From positions 1 through 64,000 of the forward strand of contig JAQXDW010000143.1 in the NCBI GenBank assembly GCA_029251165.1: a DNA stretch of 64,000 nucleotides, written 5' to 3'. The notes under the pieces were generated by a model, which was given only the letters and a program-made list of their open reading frames with translations, was not told the origin of the DNA and searched no databases. The first letter of the stretch is position 1; each line of letters starts with the position of its first letter. This DNA comes from Myxococcota bacterium (GTDB lineage Bacteria; Myxococcota_A; UBA796). Below are positions 18,092-25,282 of this stretch, one piece after another. A program made the position numbers and the translations under genes.

Positions 18092-18544
18092 ATGTGGTTG
18101 CTGCTTGGCCTCGCATCGGGGGCGGACACGGCGGTTGATGTTGATGCGCTGATCGTGGCGATGGGGGAGGCTGTGGCCGAGGTGGAGCAGCTGCACCGAG
18201 GTGCCGATGGGACGCTGGAGATCTCGCGGTGCATCGATGAGCGGCTGGTGTCGATGCGGGCGCTGATGGTGCTGGCGGGACGTGCGCAGGCTGCGTCCTC
18301 GACAGCATCAAGCGAGGGGAAGGCTGGCCTTGAGGCCCGGAAGGTCATGGTCGCCGCCAGCCGCCAGGAGGTGCTGCGGGGGCAGGCGCATCAGTGCCGA
18401 TCCGAGACCGTGACTGTGCTGGACTGCACAGAGTGTCCGACAGAAGAAGGACTCACTGAGGCTCCAGCGGAGGCGGAAGCGGTCGGACCGATCGGGGTAG
18501 CGGATGGGGCGGACACCGATCTGTCGAGCAGCCCGTTCGAGTGA
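18092..18544 (+). CDS. Small exported protein, unknown function
   Basis: 150 residues beginning MWLLLGLASGADTA, a short hydrophobic leader with a possible signal peptidase I site after the ASGA stretch. The GGGGG/GTGAG upstream of the ATG may be the ribosome binding site. The mature part is mostly helical, with three cysteines late in the protein (QCRSE, DCTEC), and an acidic C-terminus. No family recognised. It converges on the gene at 18598, with a small hairpin between. Confidence 0.55.
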   Translation: MWLLLGLASGADTAVDVDALIVAMGEAVAEVEQLHRGADGTLEISRCIDERLVSMRALMVLAGRAQAASSTASSEGKAGLEARKVMVAASRQEVLRGQAHQCRSETVTVLDCTECPTEEGLTEAPAEAEAVGPIGVADGADTDLSSSPFE

Positions 18545-18559
18545 GCCTCCGGTGAGGCT
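18544..18559. terminator. Hairpin between convergent genes
   Basis: AGCCTC-CGGT-GAGGCT, a perfect 6-bp stem with a tetraloop, starts at the last base of the plus-strand gene and precedes the convergent minus-strand gene end. There is no U-tract on either side, so intrinsic termination is only a possibility. Confidence 0.3.
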
Positions 18560-18597
18560 GCCGAGCTGCACACGGCCTGTGTCGACGGTTCGGTCCG

Positions 18598-19125
18598 CTA
18601 CCGGTGGTACTCGCGCAGCTTCTCCCGGAGCGCGTTGATGATCTCTTCGAGCAGCGCCCGCATCTTGACCACCCCGGGCTCTCCCTTGAGCACGTAGTGG
18701 TCGATCTCGATGAGGCGCTGGGTGGTGGCGAACACGCTGTTGAGCTCGTGGTTGAGCTTGATGCCACCCAGCGCGGGCATCTTGAACAGGTTGGCGAGGT
18801 CGGTCTTGTACATCGCGACGAGGTCGTCGGGGTCTGTCATCTGGTTGCGGACCTCGGCGGTGATGCACAGGGTCGCCTTGGAGCCGAACACCGCGCTGCC
18901 GAGGGCACCAGTGCCCGTCTTGCGGTCGAGGATGATGTTGACCTTGTGGAGGATCGGGTCCTGGATCGCCTTGAACTGCACGAGCTGGCGATCATTGTGG
19001 GCCCGGAATGCGATGGAGGGGTAGCCAGCGGCGGCCATGGCGGCGACGATCTCACCGACCAGGATCTCGTCCTTGGACTCCCGGATCTCCGCCTTGTGGT
19101 TGAACTGAGCGAGGATGTTGAACAT
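18598..19125 (-). CDS. Hypothetical protein, second gene of GYF_2 operon
   Basis: 175 residues, no signal peptide or membrane segment. It starts MFNILAQFNHKAEI with GGATCC-type purines upstream. The fold looks alpha/beta: a YPSIAFRAHNDRQLVQF strand pair, VNIILDRKTG, ATLCITAEVR and a C-terminal helix (MRALLEEIINALREKLREY). Only nine bases separate it from the upstream GYF_2 gene, so the two are almost surely co-transcribed. Their C-terminal parts look alike (short strands, then a long helix with N-A-L-R-x-x-L-R), suggesting related folds. Function unknown. Confidence 0.65.
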   Translation of the reverse strand: MFNILAQFNHKAEIRESKDEILVGEIVAAMAAAGYPSIAFRAHNDRQLVQFKAIQDPILHKVNIILDRKTGTGALGSAVFGSKATLCITAEVRNQMTDPDDLVAMYKTDLANLFKMPALGGIKLNHELNSVFATTQRLIEIDHYVLKGEPGVVKMRALLEEIINALREKLREYHR

Positions 19126-19134
19126 CGGATCCTC

Positions 19135-19977
19135 CTACGAGAACCGGCCACGGAGATACTTCCGCAGCGCATTGAGGGTGGCGTCGAGGTGGGCGTCGAG
19201 GCGATGGTAGTCGATGGAGTAGTCTCGTCCGATGTAGTCGTCGATCTTGAGGAACAGCCTGATCTGGACGTAGACGTATTGGCTGGACATGTCGCCATCG
19301 ACGCTGATCGCACCGGGGGTGTCCCGAGCGACGAGCCCAGACTTGTACTCGGCCTTGATCGCCGACCAGACCCGAGAGAAGTCCTTGAGCTTCTCGCCGT
19401 AGCCGATGACCGCTGCGACCCGGTGGCCCTGAGTGGCGGCGGTGGTCATGTTGCCGGTGAGGTGGGTGAGGCGGATGATCACCCGGCTGCCCTCACCGAT
19501 CTTCTCGAACCGCATGTAGTGGTTGGTGCCGTCGCTGCTGAGGTCGATGAGGGACAGGCCGCGGCGGACCCCGTCTGTGATCAGGGCACCGACCATCACC
19601 TCGTCGATGTGCGAGGCGAAGGAGTGGTCGCTGTGGTACGCCCAGCTCTCCTTGATCAGCTCGCCGAACACCACGTCCAGCTCGTCATCGGAGAGATCGC
19701 TCTCCCGGTGGGAGTCGCGCTCTGGTGCTGCGGGTCGCCTCGAGGCGATCGGCACGGACTCGACGTGCTCGACAGGCTCCTCCGAGAGGTCGGTCAGCGC
19801 AGGGTGGTCGCCGATGGGCTGCCAGCTGTCCATGCCGGAGAACCAGAAGAGATCAGCGCCGGCGATCTGGCCGCCCACGAGCTGATCGTGGATCTGGCGG
19901 CGGGACAGCTCTGTCTGACCGGCAGCGGTGTGAACATGGATGAGCACATCGGGCTCAGGAAGATCAGGCAGAGACAA
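19135..19977 (-). CDS. GYF_2-domain protein, unknown function
   Basis: 280 residues. The N-terminal 60 residues resemble the GYF_2 (DUF4339) domain: LIHVHTAAGQTELSRRQI, then GGQIAGADLFWFSGMDSWQPIGDHP. This small domain often precedes membrane or secreted modules. An acidic linker (about residues 65-100) is followed by a domain of about 180 residues with VIIRLTHLTGNM, VAAVIGYGEKLKDF and a terminal helix ALRKYLRGRF. There is no signal peptide. It leads the two-gene operon with 18598-19125. Confidence 0.65.
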   Translation of the reverse strand: MSLPDLPEPDVLIHVHTAAGQTELSRRQIHDQLVGGQIAGADLFWFSGMDSWQPIGDHPALTDLSEEPVEHVESVPIASRRPAAPERDSHRESDLSDDELDVVFGELIKESWAYHSDHSFASHIDEVMVGALITDGVRRGLSLIDLSSDGTNHYMRFEKIGEGSRVIIRLTHLTGNMTTAATQGHRVAAVIGYGEKLKDFSRVWSAIKAEYKSGLVARDTPGAISVDGDMSSQYVYVQIRLFLKIDDYIGRDYSIDYHRLDAHLDATLNALRKYLRGRFS

Positions 19978-20408
19978 CGGGCACTCCCAGGGACAGCAAG
20001 GGCTGTCCTGCTAACTCGGAATGCCGAGGAACCGCGTCCACATCCGGGTGAACGGCACCATCCGTGGGCGCTGAGCGGTGCGCGAACCGACCTCCACGCC
20101 GCGCTGGAGGCTTCGCGCGCGAACAGGGTGCCTGTCCGGGGGCTGGCCGAGCTCGCGGGAGCCCCCAACAGCAAGACGGCACCCTCATGGAGGATGCCGT
20201 TGGAGTGCTGATATCTATCGGAGAAAGCGACCATCAGCGACGAAGAGGAGACCGTGTTGCTGGTGGCCGAGGGGACTGTGCACAGGGTGTGCACACCTTG
20301 AACATCCTCTGGGGTGTGCCTCTACAGCAGGACGACTGCATCAGGACAGCGGCGAGCCTGTGGACTCAGCGCTGCCGATGCGGTTGACCGGCGAGGAGAG
20401 GGATGCGC
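19978..20408. other. 431-bp intergenic region upstream of the GYF_2 operon
   Basis: It lies between two minus-strand genes, the sigma-factor gene end (20409) and the GYF_2 gene start (19977). It should carry the GYF_2 operon promoter. The notable element is the palindrome TGTGCACA-GGG-TGTGCACA at 20277-20295. GC content is high throughout, and no convincing small gene was found. Confidence 0.4.
20277..20295. promoter_or_regulatory. 19-bp palindrome TGTGCACA-GGG-TGTGCACA
   Basis: Perfect 8-3-8 dyad, and each arm is itself palindromic, so it is also a direct repeat. It sits about 300 bases before the GYF_2 gene and 115 bases beyond the sigma gene stop. Related TGTGCA sequences occur upstream of the sigma gene (around 21405 and 21452). 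It is probably an operator for a dimeric regulator; the protein is unknown. Confidence 0.45.
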
Positions 20409-21350
20409 TCACGCTGCGTGGATCAGACCACGCAGCCGCTTGAGGGCGCCGACCTCGATCTGACGGACGCGCTCGCGGGACAGCCCGATGTCGTTGCCGA
20501 TGGAGGCCATGCTGCGGGGGCTGAGGTTGTTGAGGCCATAGTGGCAGGAGAGGATGAACCGCTCCCGCTCGTCGAGATCGGTGTCGAGGAACTCGCGCAT
20601 GAGGCCGAGGTCTTCGTCCTTCTCGAGGCTCACCAGCGGCGGGATGGTGGATGCGGGGAGGGCCTCGGCGATGGTGCTGCCGTTGAACTCCTGGTCCATG
20701 GAGACGGGGCCGCCGACTGCCATCAGGTAGCGGGCGCGGCGCAGGTCGATGCCGACTTCCTTGGCGAGTGTGGCGAGATCCGGGTTGAATCCCTCCTTCT
20801 CCATGCGGGCACGGGCACGACGCAGGTTGCGGAGGTGCTCAACGGCACCACCCGGGAGGCGGACAGTGCGGCCGGTGGTCTCCAGGGCGCGGGTGATGTT
20901 GGCGCGGACCCACCAGCGAGCGTAGGTCGAGAACCGAATGTCCCGCTCGGGATCAAACCGCTCAGCAGCGGCGAGGAGGCCCATGTAGCCGTGCTGTCGG
21001 AGGTCCTCGACCTCCATGAGCGCACAGGAGAGCTTGCGAGCTTCGCTGTGTGCGACCCGGTTGGCGGACATCGCAAGCTGCCAGCGGAGCTGGTCTGCCT
21101 GATCGAGCAGACCCTGTGCACGGCGTCCAGCCTTTGCAGTCTCAGCGACATCGGACTCTGCACAGGCTGCTGCGGCCTTGCGAAGCCGACCAAGCGAGGC
21201 GGAACGAGTCTGCTCGGTGCGCAGCCCCCGGTTCTCCAAAATTCTCTTGGAGAGTTCAATACCGGAAAGATGTTCGTGAGCATCCTGATCGATAGAGAGG
21301 ATCTTACGGGCAAGGGTCTTCTCTTCAAGAACGTCCACTGTACACCTCAT
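20409..21350 (-). CDS. Sigma-70 family RNA polymerase sigma factor
   Basis: About 313 residues from the ATG at 21350; longer starts at 21359 or 21440 cannot be ruled out because no Shine-Dalgarno marks any of them. Region 2 is clear: EDLRQHGYMGLLAAAERFDPERDIRFSTYARWWVRANITRAL. Region 3 (FNPDLATLAKEVGI) and region 4 follow, ending in the HTH (SMASIGNDIGLSRERVRQIEVGALKRLR). It is related to RpoD but lacks region 1.1, and has TTGRTVRLPGG instead of the usual RTIRLP-H. This makes it a group 2/3 alternative sigma, perhaps for stress or development. The upstream region is unusually AT-rich. Confidence 0.88.
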   Translation of the reverse strand: MRCTVDVLEEKTLARKILSIDQDAHEHLSGIELSKRILENRGLRTEQTRSASLGRLRKAAAACAESDVAETAKAGRRAQGLLDQADQLRWQLAMSANRVAHSEARKLSCALMEVEDLRQHGYMGLLAAAERFDPERDIRFSTYARWWVRANITRALETTGRTVRLPGGAVEHLRNLRRARARMEKEGFNPDLATLAKEVGIDLRRARYLMAVGGPVSMDQEFNGSTIAEALPASTIPPLVSLEKDEDLGLMREFLDTDLDERERFILSCHYGLNNLSPRSMASIGNDIGLSRERVRQIEVGALKRLRGLIHAA

Positions 21351-21703
21351 GTTGTACATAGTTAGCAGGCTGTGTATTGCGCCTGAGGGGAGTGCAAACT
21401 GTGTCTGTGCACTGTGTTTGTATACATAAACCATGAACAAACCATGTACAAGTGTGTGCAGGCAAAAAAATTCAGTTCCCCTGATTCGTTGTCTCCATCA
21501 TTTAGGTAATACCGTCTGAATTGATGGTTTGGACAGCCTTACGATCAAGACCTCAGAGCCTCTTCCAGCGCAATGCTCCGTGGAGATGTGCGTGCTGAGG
21601 TCATTGAGAACCCTGTACGGGATCGGCGCTTCCTTGTACTGCCTGACCTCCGGAGGGCGCTGCTGACGCTGCTGCGCGGGCTGGCCTGCGGTCTCCCTCG
21701 GGG
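21351..21703. other. 353-bp AT-rich divergent region between sigma factor and arylsulfotransferase-like genes
   Basis: The segment 21360-21530 is much lower in GC than the rest of the window and includes an A7 run at 21464. TGTACA occurs at 21445-21450, and twice more at the start of the sigma gene (21339-21344 and 21353-21358), forming an inverted/direct repeat set around the start codon. On the minus strand, TTGTAC and TATGTA spaced by 17 bases could be a weak promoter. No gene seen. Likely the control region of the sigma factor. Confidence 0.45.
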
Positions 21704-23155
21704 ATGTCCTGCTACCCTCTCGGCATGCTTGCTCTTCTCCTTGCCTGCCAGCCGACCGCTCTTGTCTCGTCAGACACCAGCGCTCCAGACACCATTGATC
21801 CCACCGACACGGAGTCGCCCTCATCAGACTCTGGTGTGCCGGTCGCGGAGGAATTCTTGACCTGGCGAACCCACGACACCATCGGATCGCTCGTCTACGT
21901 CACCTGGGAGCAGGCAGCGACGGCGACCGGCGCGGTGGAGTATCGCTTCGACGCGGACTGGGTGTCCACGCCTCCTCGGACCTTCTCTGCAGGGGCTCAG
22001 GAGGAGCTGCTCCTGGGGATTCCATACGACACCGATGTCGAGATCCGCCTGGTGACGGACACGGTCACCTCCGACATCATCGAGGCAGAGACGGAGGATC
22101 ACCCATCGGGAATGCCGATCCCCGAATTCGTCTCCGGTGAGCCGGATCGCTGGCTTGCCGAGGGGAAGTACCTCTACACCAGCATCAACGGATCTGTCGG
22201 CGGCTGGACGGGCGGTGACTACTGGAAGGTCATCCTCGACCGGCAGGCGCGGGTGGTGTGGGCGATGAAGACCCCCGGCGAGCACTGGACCATCTGGACC
22301 CGCGTCTCATACGACGGCGACGACCTGATGTGGGACGACAGCACGGTCTGGGTCTGGGGCTCCGCCGAGGAGTCACAGGTCCACCGAATGAAGATCGACG
22401 GCACCATCACGGAGTCCTACACCACCCCCGGCCTCCACCACGCCTGGGATGAGCTGTCCGACGGCAGTCTCATCTGGGGCAACATCATCAACAACAACGA
22501 GGAGCTGCTCGACAAGCTCTACCCCGACGGCACCACCGAGACCCTCTGGAGGTGCAGCGACTTTGAGGTCGAGCAGCTCGGCCAGACCGGCTACTCCTGC
22601 CACTCCAATTCCTGGTGGTGGCACGAGGAGTCCGGCACCTTCATTGTGTCGTTCCCCTCCTCCGCCGGGATGGTCAAGGACACCGTCCTGCACATGGACA
22701 GCCAGGGCAACACCCTGAGCACCTGGGGGAGGCTCTCCGACTGGACCTTCGCTGACGAGCAGCACACCTTCGACTACCAGCACGGGGTCACCTTCACCCC
22801 GGACGGCAACCTGCTGCTGTCGACCAAGATGCACGAGTCCAATCCCTACTACACCCCCTGGCTCGATACCCTCGCGGTGCGGGAGTACACCCTGGACTAT
22901 GAGACGAAGACGCTGACCGAGGTGTTCAGCTTCGGGGAGGACCAGGGCATCGCCGGGAACACCGCCGGAGAGGCCCACCGGCTGGAGAACGGCAACACCC
23001 TGCACAACTATGGCTCCGGCGCCCGAACCCGTGAGATCGCCGCAGACGGCACCCTGGTCTGGGACATCAAGTGGTCGGGAGGAGACTCCGAGGGCTCCGG
23101 CCGGCTACAGGGACGCAGCTCTTTCCTCTCCGATCTCTACGTCTTCGCGCCCTGA
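21704..23155 (+). CDS. Arylsulfotransferase (ASST)-like lipoprotein
   Basis: 483 residues from the ATG at 21704 (MSCYPLGMLALLLAC) or 476 from 21725 (MLALLLAC); both give a lipobox. A Thr/Ser/Asp linker leads to a fibronectin-like segment and then a propeller similar to the ASST family. Matching motifs are YWKVILDRQARVVWAMKTPGEH, GLHHAWDELSDGSLIWG, SCHSNSWWWHEESGTFIVSF, EQHTFDYQHGVTFTPDGNLLLS, GEAHRLENGNTLHNYGSG and REIAADGTLVWDIKW. ASST enzymes transfer sulphate between phenols in the periplasm. The His residues of the family are present in similar places, but activity is unproven. A lipid-anchored extracytoplasmic enzyme is likely. Confidence 0.8.
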   Translation: MSCYPLGMLALLLACQPTALVSSDTSAPDTIDPTDTESPSSDSGVPVAEEFLTWRTHDTIGSLVYVTWEQAATATGAVEYRFDADWVSTPPRTFSAGAQEELLLGIPYDTDVEIRLVTDTVTSDIIEAETEDHPSGMPIPEFVSGEPDRWLAEGKYLYTSINGSVGGWTGGDYWKVILDRQARVVWAMKTPGEHWTIWTRVSYDGDDLMWDDSTVWVWGSAEESQVHRMKIDGTITESYTTPGLHHAWDELSDGSLIWGNIINNNEELLDKLYPDGTTETLWRCSDFEVEQLGQTGYSCHSNSWWWHEESGTFIVSFPSSAGMVKDTVLHMDSQGNTLSTWGRLSDWTFADEQHTFDYQHGVTFTPDGNLLLSTKMHESNPYYTPWLDTLAVREYTLDYETKTLTEVFSFGEDQGIAGNTAGEAHRLENGNTLHNYGSGARTREIAADGTLVWDIKWSGGDSEGSGRLQGRSSFLSDLYVFAP

Positions 23156-23207
23156 GCGCGCAGGAAGACTGGGCGGGCAATCTTCGACTGAGCAACATGG
23201 AGTGGTG

Positions 23208-23594
23208 ATGACGACGGTATTTGAGCAGATGGGCGGCGAGGACGGGATCCGGCGTCTGGTCGGTCGGTTCTACGAGCTGATGGACACGCTCCCAGAGGCC
23301 GCGACGATCCGGGCGATGCATGCGCCAGATCTCACCGAGTCCAGCGAGAAGCTCACCCTGTTCCTGATCGGCTGGAGCGGTGGTCCGCCGGCCTACGTGG
23401 AGAAGCATGGTCACCCCCGGCTGCGTGCGCGCCACATGCCGTTTGCCGTCGACGATGACGCCGCGGCAGCCTGGATGCGCTGCATGGGGCTCGCCCTGGA
23501 AGACGAAGCACGGAGCGGCGCGATGGAGCCGGCGGTTGCGCAGGGGCTGTTCGATGCCTTCCTGCGCATCGCCGGGCACATGCGCAACCGCTGA
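23208..23594 (+). CDS. Group II truncated haemoglobin
   Basis: 128 residues from the ATG at 23208 (GGAG upstream). It has the group II truncated globin pattern: N-terminal FEQMGGEDGIRRLVGRFYELMD with Tyr at B10, LFLIGWSGGPPAYVEKHGHPRLRARHMPF with the proximal His in RHMPF, and AAAAWMRCM with Trp at G8. It should bind haem and O2/NO in the cytoplasm and may act in NO or oxygen chemistry. It follows the ASST-like gene by 52 bases on the same strand, and a TetR gene lies downstream. Confidence 0.92.
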   Translation: MTTVFEQMGGEDGIRRLVGRFYELMDTLPEAATIRAMHAPDLTESSEKLTLFLIGWSGGPPAYVEKHGHPRLRARHMPFAVDDDAAAAWMRCMGLALEDEARSGAMEPAVAQGLFDAFLRIAGHMRNR

Positions 23595-23892
23595 GCTGGC
23601 GCGCTCCGTCGCAGCCGGTGTGCGTCGCGGTCGCTGGGTTCCGCAGGCCCTCTGGGGCTCCGCTGAGCGGGCCGTCGCCAGAGCTGTCCGCGCTGAGCCG
23701 CTGCTGCACGAGCGCTCCAGATCCCGCCGCTGCTGCCTCTCCAGCCACCGCTTGGATCCGTCGCGCGCCGCCGCCGACCTCGCCTGCCCAGGTGCGGGGT
23801 GGTTGAGACTCCGAGGGGCAATCGATGCGTCATGCTGATTCATGAATCACCCTTCAGGCTGTAGACACAGTGTCTACTGTGTAGAATGGGCG
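23595..23892. other. 298-bp region ending in TetR promoter/operator
   Basis: High-GC sequence without a credible gene up to about 23800, then a short AT-richer stretch (23838-23890) holding the TetR operator and its -10-like TAGAAT at 23882-23887. The globin gene upstream has its own start, so this separates two transcription units. Confidence 0.45.
23861..23877. promoter_or_regulatory. Perfect 17-bp palindrome, probable TetR operator
   Basis: GTAGACAC-A-GTGTCTAC is a perfect 8-1-8 dyad ending 15 bases before the TetR ATG (23893). TAGAAT at 23882-23887 would put transcription initiation at or next to the ATG, so binding here would block the polymerase. TetR regulators commonly repress themselves from such sites. 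Confidence 0.7.
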
Positions 23893-24459
23893 ATGCCTTC
23901 ACGTCTGCTTCCCGATGACACCCCGCCGCTCTCTACTGGAGAGCGAATCCTCGCCGGGGCCGCTGCAGTGGTCGCTCAGCATGGCCTGCGAGACAGCACC
24001 GTCCGACACGTTCTCGCCGCCGCTTCGATCTCTCGGCGAACGTTCTACCTTCACTTTCCCAGCATTGAGGGGGTGATGTGTGACCTGTACATCCAGCAGA
24101 CGGACATCCTCCTCGATGCGGTGACCGCTGCCGTCGCTGGTGTGCGGGAGCCACGGCAGCGACTCCAGGCAGCGGTGGACGCCTGGGTGACCTTCCAGCT
24201 CAGCGCTGGTCCGCTGCTGATCCACCTGCAGGCCGAGGCGGTCCGACCCGGCTCGATGCTCTCTCCAGTGCGGGAGCGCAGCCTCGATCAGCTCGTCGTG
24301 CTGCTCTCGGTCGGCCTGAGCACTCCGGCGCTGCGGCTTCGGGGGCTGCTGATGGGGGTCGAGGGGCTGCTGATCCAGCTCGAGCGCAGCGGGCGGGAGC
24401 CGGAGCTGGCGGCTGAGGTCCGCGCGGTGGCTGTGGCGATGGTGGCTCAGGGGGCCTGA
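23893..24459 (+). CDS. TetR-family transcriptional regulator
   Basis: 188 residues from the ATG at 23893. An earlier ATG (23842) would place the palindrome inside the gene. The N-terminal TetR HTH reads GERILAGAAAVVAQHGLRDSTVRHVLAAASISRRTFYLHFPS, followed by a helical ligand-binding domain ending LIQLERSGREPELAAEV. Ligand and targets are unknown. The operator immediately upstream suggests autorepression. It converges on a small lipoprotein gene (24463) with three bases between. The mRNA may be leaderless, since the -10 element is five bases from the ATG. Confidence 0.9.
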   Translation: MPSRLLPDDTPPLSTGERILAGAAAVVAQHGLRDSTVRHVLAAASISRRTFYLHFPSIEGVMCDLYIQQTDILLDAVTAAVAGVREPRQRLQAAVDAWVTFQLSAGPLLIHLQAEAVRPGSMLSPVRERSLDQLVVLLSVGLSTPALRLRGLLMGVEGLLIQLERSGREPELAAEVRAVAVAMVAQGA

Positions 24460-24462
24460 GGC

Positions 24463-25065
24463 TCACCGGACCAGCGCGCCGGTCAGCGCCTCGGCGGTCA
24501 TGTCGTTGGGCGCATCGAGGCTGAAGGTCGCATCGGGGAACCGCATCGCGCCGGGGAGGGTGAGGTCGCCAGCCCGCGCCCTCGGCGGCATCCCCGCGGC
24601 AGCGGCGACATCCGCGCAGAAGCCCAGGCAGCTCCGTCCGCCCTGCTTGTTGATGACCTGGTAGGGGGTCTCGGTGTCGTAGCCCAGCGCGTAGTCCCAC
24701 AGGCGCTCGGCCTGACCTGGCAGCAGCGGTCGGCAGTCCACCCGGCTCCAGGGATCGACGCTGTCCATGTAGAGGCGTCCGGGCTGGGGCGGATACTCCG
24801 GGGCGTCGAGATCGACCGGTGAGAAGCCCCTGCAGTCTGAGAGGCCGTCGTCTCCCGGGCAGCGGATGCAGGCAAAGCAGTGTCCAAATTCGATGTCGTC
24901 GGCAGGCACCTCCCAGATCAGCCGACGCAGGATGTCTGACAGCGCTCCGTCGCGCTGAAAGATGCACAGCTGGCAGGACTCAGTGACCGCAGCCTTCGCG
25001 ATGTGCTCGACACCAGTCGGTGTGGCTGCACAGGAGACGAGGAGCATGATCACGAGGGCGGGCAT
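24463..25065 (-). CDS. Cysteine-rich exported lipoprotein, unknown function
   Basis: 200 residues from the ATG at 25065, starting MPALVIMLLVSC, a short signal peptide with lipobox. The open frame continues upstream inside the RNase J gene region, but in a Pro/Arg/Ser-rich, non-protein-like form. The mature part has about nine cysteines in pairs (ESCQLCIF, GHCFACIRC, SDCRG, VDCRP, SCLGFC), suggesting disulphides or metal binding. No family recognised. Confidence 0.6.
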   Translation of the reverse strand: MPALVIMLLVSCAATPTGVEHIAKAAVTESCQLCIFQRDGALSDILRRLIWEVPADDIEFGHCFACIRCPGDDGLSDCRGFSPVDLDAPEYPPQPGRLYMDSVDPWSRVDCRPLLPGQAERLWDYALGYDTETPYQVINKQGGRSCLGFCADVAAAAGMPPRARAGDLTLPGAMRFPDATFSLDAPNDMTAEALTGALVR

Positions 25066-25282
25066 GGCGGTGAGGATACCGGGACGGGTCCGAATTGCAC
25101 CTGTGCTGGGCTGACGGATGCCGGGACTGCCTCTGATATGGAGAGCCGCTCGTTGTGTCTGCTGGGGCGGGCAGGGCGCACGGCGATGGTGATCCGTCCT
25201 GTTCTCTTCATGCGGACCCTGGCTGGGTGCCATGCTGAGGGGGCGCCAGCCTGCAGCGCTCCTCGACCACCCCCTCGTCGGC

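Noticed and set aside
18604..20211. 535-residue plus-strand open frame opposite the GYF_2 operon
   Set aside because: It spans two separate minus-strand genes with ribosome binding sites and a GYF_2 domain, and looks compositionally like antisense.
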